This document shows, piece by piece, positions 12,299-13,806 of a DNA stretch of 13,806 bases. Source of the stretch: CBDUUP01 sp965370435 (GTDB lineage: Bacteria > Chloroflexota > Anaerolineae > Anaerolineales > UBA11579); contig CBDUUP010000083.1 of the NCBI GenBank assembly GCA_965370435.1, positions 1 to 13,806 on the forward strand. The letters are read 5' to 3'. The translations under genes were made by a program, and so were the position numbers. The stretch's first letter is position 1. Every line of letters starts with the position of its first letter. The notes below the pieces were generated by a model. It worked only from the letters and a program-made list of their open reading frames with translations. It searched no databases and was not told where the DNA came from.

Positions 12299-12318
12299 GG
12301 GGAGATAATTATATCCCC
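12299..12318. promoter_or_regulatory. Short palindrome upstream of the small secreted protein
   Basis: GGGGA and TCCCC enclose an AT-rich 10-base centre. It may be an operator or a hairpin in a leader; no clear promoter pair can be assigned around it. Confidence 0.3.
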
Positions 12319-12370
12319 TTACAAAAAATTGAACTATCAAAACTAGCTTTCAACAGAATAAATACAGATT

Positions 12371-12377
12371 AAAGGAG
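12371..12377 (+). promoter_or_regulatory. Strong Shine-Dalgarno site
   Basis: AAAGGAG, seven bases before the ATG at 12385. It fixes that start and contrasts with the leaderless or SD-poor starts of the C-rich resident genes. Confidence 0.7.
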
Positions 12378-12384
12378 ATAAAAG

Positions 12385-12942
12385 ATGGCGCGAGGGATCT
12401 CAATTTTATTAAAGGTATTAGCTGCAATAGCTGCGATAGCTGCAATAGTTAGTTGTTTTGCTGCTCTTTTAGTGGTTCCTGAATTTCGTGACTTGTTTAA
12501 TCTAGGCAAGAAATCCGCACAGCCAACACAGTTCATAGTTCCTACAAGTATTACTTCACCGCTAGATGGGGTAGAAGGCGAATACAAAACAACACTATTA
12601 CGCGTTATTTCACTTGGCACAAATTGTTACACTCACCCAAGTGGATACTGCGGTTTAGATATCAGAGTTGAATGGGAAAATGTGCAACCCAACAGTGGTT
12701 TGATTTATACCATCGGTTATGCACCTTATTACAACCCTCCACTTTGGTGGATCGCGGGTGTTGGAATCGAAGCAATAGGATCAAGCCAATATGTAAATGA
12801 CAACGGAGCTTATGGAAACCCTGGGGATGATCTTTTTGTGTACGCGTGCCTAACGACTCAAGACTATAATTCTGGAGATGAATTCTACGCGCCCCCATTT
12901 TGTGATGTCACATCTGAAATGGTATCTATTGAACCAAAATAA
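12385..12942 (+). CDS. Small secreted or membrane-anchored protein of unknown function
   Basis: A 185-residue protein I do not recognise. The N-terminus is a short basic start (MAR) followed by a long hydrophobic helix at about 6-30 containing an AIAAIAAI run, so it is either an uncleaved anchor or a signal peptide. A polar linker rich in Thr/Ser/Pro follows (about 42-60), then a compact domain rich in Tyr, Gly and aromatic residues (PYYNPPLWW near 112-120). Four cysteines lie in the exported part, Cys81, Cys89, Cys155 and Cys173, and could form two disulfides. The gene is AT-rich, has a strong Shine-Dalgarno site, and sits alone inside an insert bounded by an 18-bp repeat of the upstream kinase's 3' end. 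No catalytic motif was seen. It is a real gene by start signal and length; function open. Confidence 0.7.
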   Translation: MARGISILLKVLAAIAAIAAIVSCFAALLVVPEFRDLFNLGKKSAQPTQFIVPTSITSPLDGVEGEYKTTLLRVISLGTNCYTHPSGYCGLDIRVEWENVQPNSGLIYTIGYAPYYNPPLWWIAGVGIEAIGSSQYVNDNGAYGNPGDDLFVYACLTTQDYNSGDEFYAPPFCDVTSEMVSIEPK

Positions 12943-12980
12943 CATCTTCTACTAACATTAGCGATTAAGAGGAGGGGACT

Positions 12981-12998
12981 GTGAAGGCGTTGATTTAG
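12981..12998 (+). repeat. 18-bp direct repeat, copy 2
   Basis: GTGAAGGCGTTGATTTAG, the second copy of the kinase 3' end, with one mismatch. It is followed by a G-rich sequence (AGGGGCGGATTG) that differs from what follows copy 1. Confidence 0.7.
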
Positions 12999-13130
12999 AG
13001 GGGCGGATTGTGGATTAGGGGCGAGGGTAATGAGGTTCTCCCATCACCTAGGGCCTCCATTGTCACTTCCTTAAAAAATCATCAACCAAGATTTTACAAA
13101 TCCAGACTCGAAAATTCATTACAATTTACC

Positions 13131-13158
13131 TTGACAATTTTACGGATTCGACTATAAT
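13131..13158 (+). promoter_or_regulatory. Consensus promoter of the toxin-antitoxin operon
   Basis: TTGACA (13131-13136), a 16-base spacer, TATAAT (13153-13158). Both hexamers are perfect. The predicted +1 is about 13165, inside the operator palindrome. Confidence 0.8.
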
Positions 13159-13160
13159 AC

Positions 13161-13193
13161 TTCATATATTCACCCTATGGGCGAATATATGAA
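13161..13193. promoter_or_regulatory. Large palindromic operator over the transcription start
   Basis: Arms TTCATATATTC (13161-13171) and GAATATATGAA (13183-13193) are perfect 11-bp inverted repeats; inside them CCC and GGG also pair around TAT. The 33-bp palindrome begins two bases after the -10 box. Its position fits autorepression by the antitoxin, as known for HigA-type modules. Confidence 0.7.
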
Positions 13194-13215
13194 ATCAATA
13201 TATATGGAATGAACC

Positions 13216-13512
13216 TTGAGATTTGTTTTTGACACCAAACAGCTTCGGGATTTATATACCTCCGAGAAGGGCTCTGGGAGGTATTCTTCTGGTGTCGTAA
13301 ATAAGTTTTTCATTGTAATGAAAATCATAAAAAATGCGAAGGATGAACGCGATATTCGCTCCTTCAAAGGCCTTCGATTTGAAAAATTATCAGGCCAACG
13401 CAAACATCAGCGGTCATTACGCCTTTCAAGCAATATGCGTCTAATTCTTACAGTCGAGACGGACGATCTAGGTAAATACATTCGAATACTCGCTATCGAA
13501 GATTATCATTAA
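13216..13512 (+). CDS. higB: HigB-like toxin (RelE/ParE superfamily plasmid maintenance killer)
   Basis: A 98-residue protein typical of the HigB group: FDTKQLRDLYTSEKGSGRY at the N-terminus, VVNKFFIVMKIIKNAKDERDI, the core FKGLRFEKLSGQRKHQRSLRLS and the C-terminal MRLILTVETD..IEDYH. HigB toxins bind the ribosome and cleave mRNA during translation. The basic patch GQRKHQRSLR is where catalytic residues of the family lie. The start is the TTG at 13216 with GGAA at 13206-13209 upstream; the nearby ATG codons (13204, 13210) are out of frame and run into stops almost at once. It is the first gene of an operon with the antitoxin 33 bases downstream, the usual HigBA order. AT-rich compared with the housekeeping genes, fitting a mobile module. 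The family is clear; the exact subfamily name is less so. Confidence 0.88.
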   Translation: MRFVFDTKQLRDLYTSEKGSGRYSSGVVNKFFIVMKIIKNAKDERDIRSFKGLRFEKLSGQRKHQRSLRLSSNMRLILTVETDDLGKYIRILAIEDYH

Positions 13513-13545
13513 ATCACAGACAGTTTGAAATCGTCGGAGAACGCA

Positions 13546-13806
13546 ATGGATGACACTTATTTAATACCCGCAAGGGCAATACCTCCTGGACAAATACTGG
13601 GCATGGAACTTGAAGCAAGAGGCTGGACGCAAAAAGATCTGGCAGAAATCATCGGACGTCCCTATCAGGCCGTAAACGAGATAATCCGTGGAAAGAAGCG
13701 GATCACTCCTGAAACCGCGAGAGAGTTAGCTCAGGCATTTGGCACCTCGCCCGAACTCTGGATGAACTTGGAAGCAGATTATCGCCTCCAAATATCAGCG
13801 CAATCT
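13546..13806 (+). CDS. higA: HigA-like antitoxin, XRE-type HTH, 3'-partial
   Basis: Eighty-seven codons are visible before the window ends. The sequence follows the HigA family closely: IPARAIPPGQILGMELEARG, then the helix-turn-helix WTQKDLAEIIGRPYQAVNEI, then RGKKRITPETARELAQAFGTSPELWMNLEADYRL. The antitoxin binds and neutralises the toxin and, through the HTH, represses the operon, probably at the palindrome 13161-13193. GGAGA at 13536-13540 precedes the ATG by five bases. The stop codon is not in the window, so it is unknown whether it ends shortly after, as in the simple form, or carries an added C-terminal domain. Confidence 0.9.
   Translation, partial: MDDTYLIPARAIPPGQILGMELEARGWTQKDLAEIIGRPYQAVNEIIRGKKRITPETARELAQAFGTSPELWMNLEADYRLQISAQS

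Overview
The window reads as a chromosome segment from a free-living bacterium, most likely a member of the Chloroflexota (Anaerolineae-like). This assignment is an inference. It rests on C-rich housekeeping genes with near-consensus sigma70-type promoters placed directly at start codons, on cytoplasmic GAF-domain histidine kinases, and on dense families of short intergenic repeats. No rRNA, tRNA or CRISPR array was seen. Every gene I accept lies on the + strand.

Layout. 1-560: 3' part of a GNAT acetyltransferase gene broken by a one-base frameshift. 617-1078: a short signal peptidase I-like protein with a lipoprotein signal. 1124-1369: nonamer tandem repeats and a small hairpin repeat. 1415-2410: holB (clamp-loader delta'). 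2411-5062: an AT-rich island in which one gene, a metallo-beta-lactamase-fold protein with a C-terminal four-helix membrane domain (2788-4611), is bracketed by two inverted copies of a ~140 bp MITE-like element and, outside these, by direct copies of a ~110-125 bp hairpin-rich repeat. 5063-7168: GAF-GAF-PAS histidine kinase. 7169-7983: a repeat-filled spacer. 7984-8847: a degenerate MBL-fold protein. 8901-9950: Rhizobium-type asparaginase. 10035-10697: endonuclease III-like DNA glycosylase between two octamer repeat arrays. 10764-12077: second GAF histidine kinase. 12078-12998: an AT-rich insert carrying one small secreted or anchored protein, bounded by an 18 bp duplication of the kinase 3' end. 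13131-13806: a HigBA-type toxin-antitoxin operon with a consensus promoter and a large palindromic operator; the antitoxin runs off the window.

How the genes relate. The C-rich genes (holB, two kinases, degenerate MBL protein, asparaginase, glycosylase) look like resident chromosome with little functional linkage; each tends to have its own promoter. The AT-rich pieces (MBL-4TM gene, small secreted protein, HigBA) look like separate acquisitions, two of them with repeat boundaries visible in the sequence.

Most worth following up: (1) the MITE-bracketed membrane MBL protein as a possible uncharacterised effector; (2) short tandem arrays with 8- or 9-bp units whose sequence differs from locus to locus but which always sit next to genes; (3) the insert delimited by a copy of the kinase gene's 3' end.
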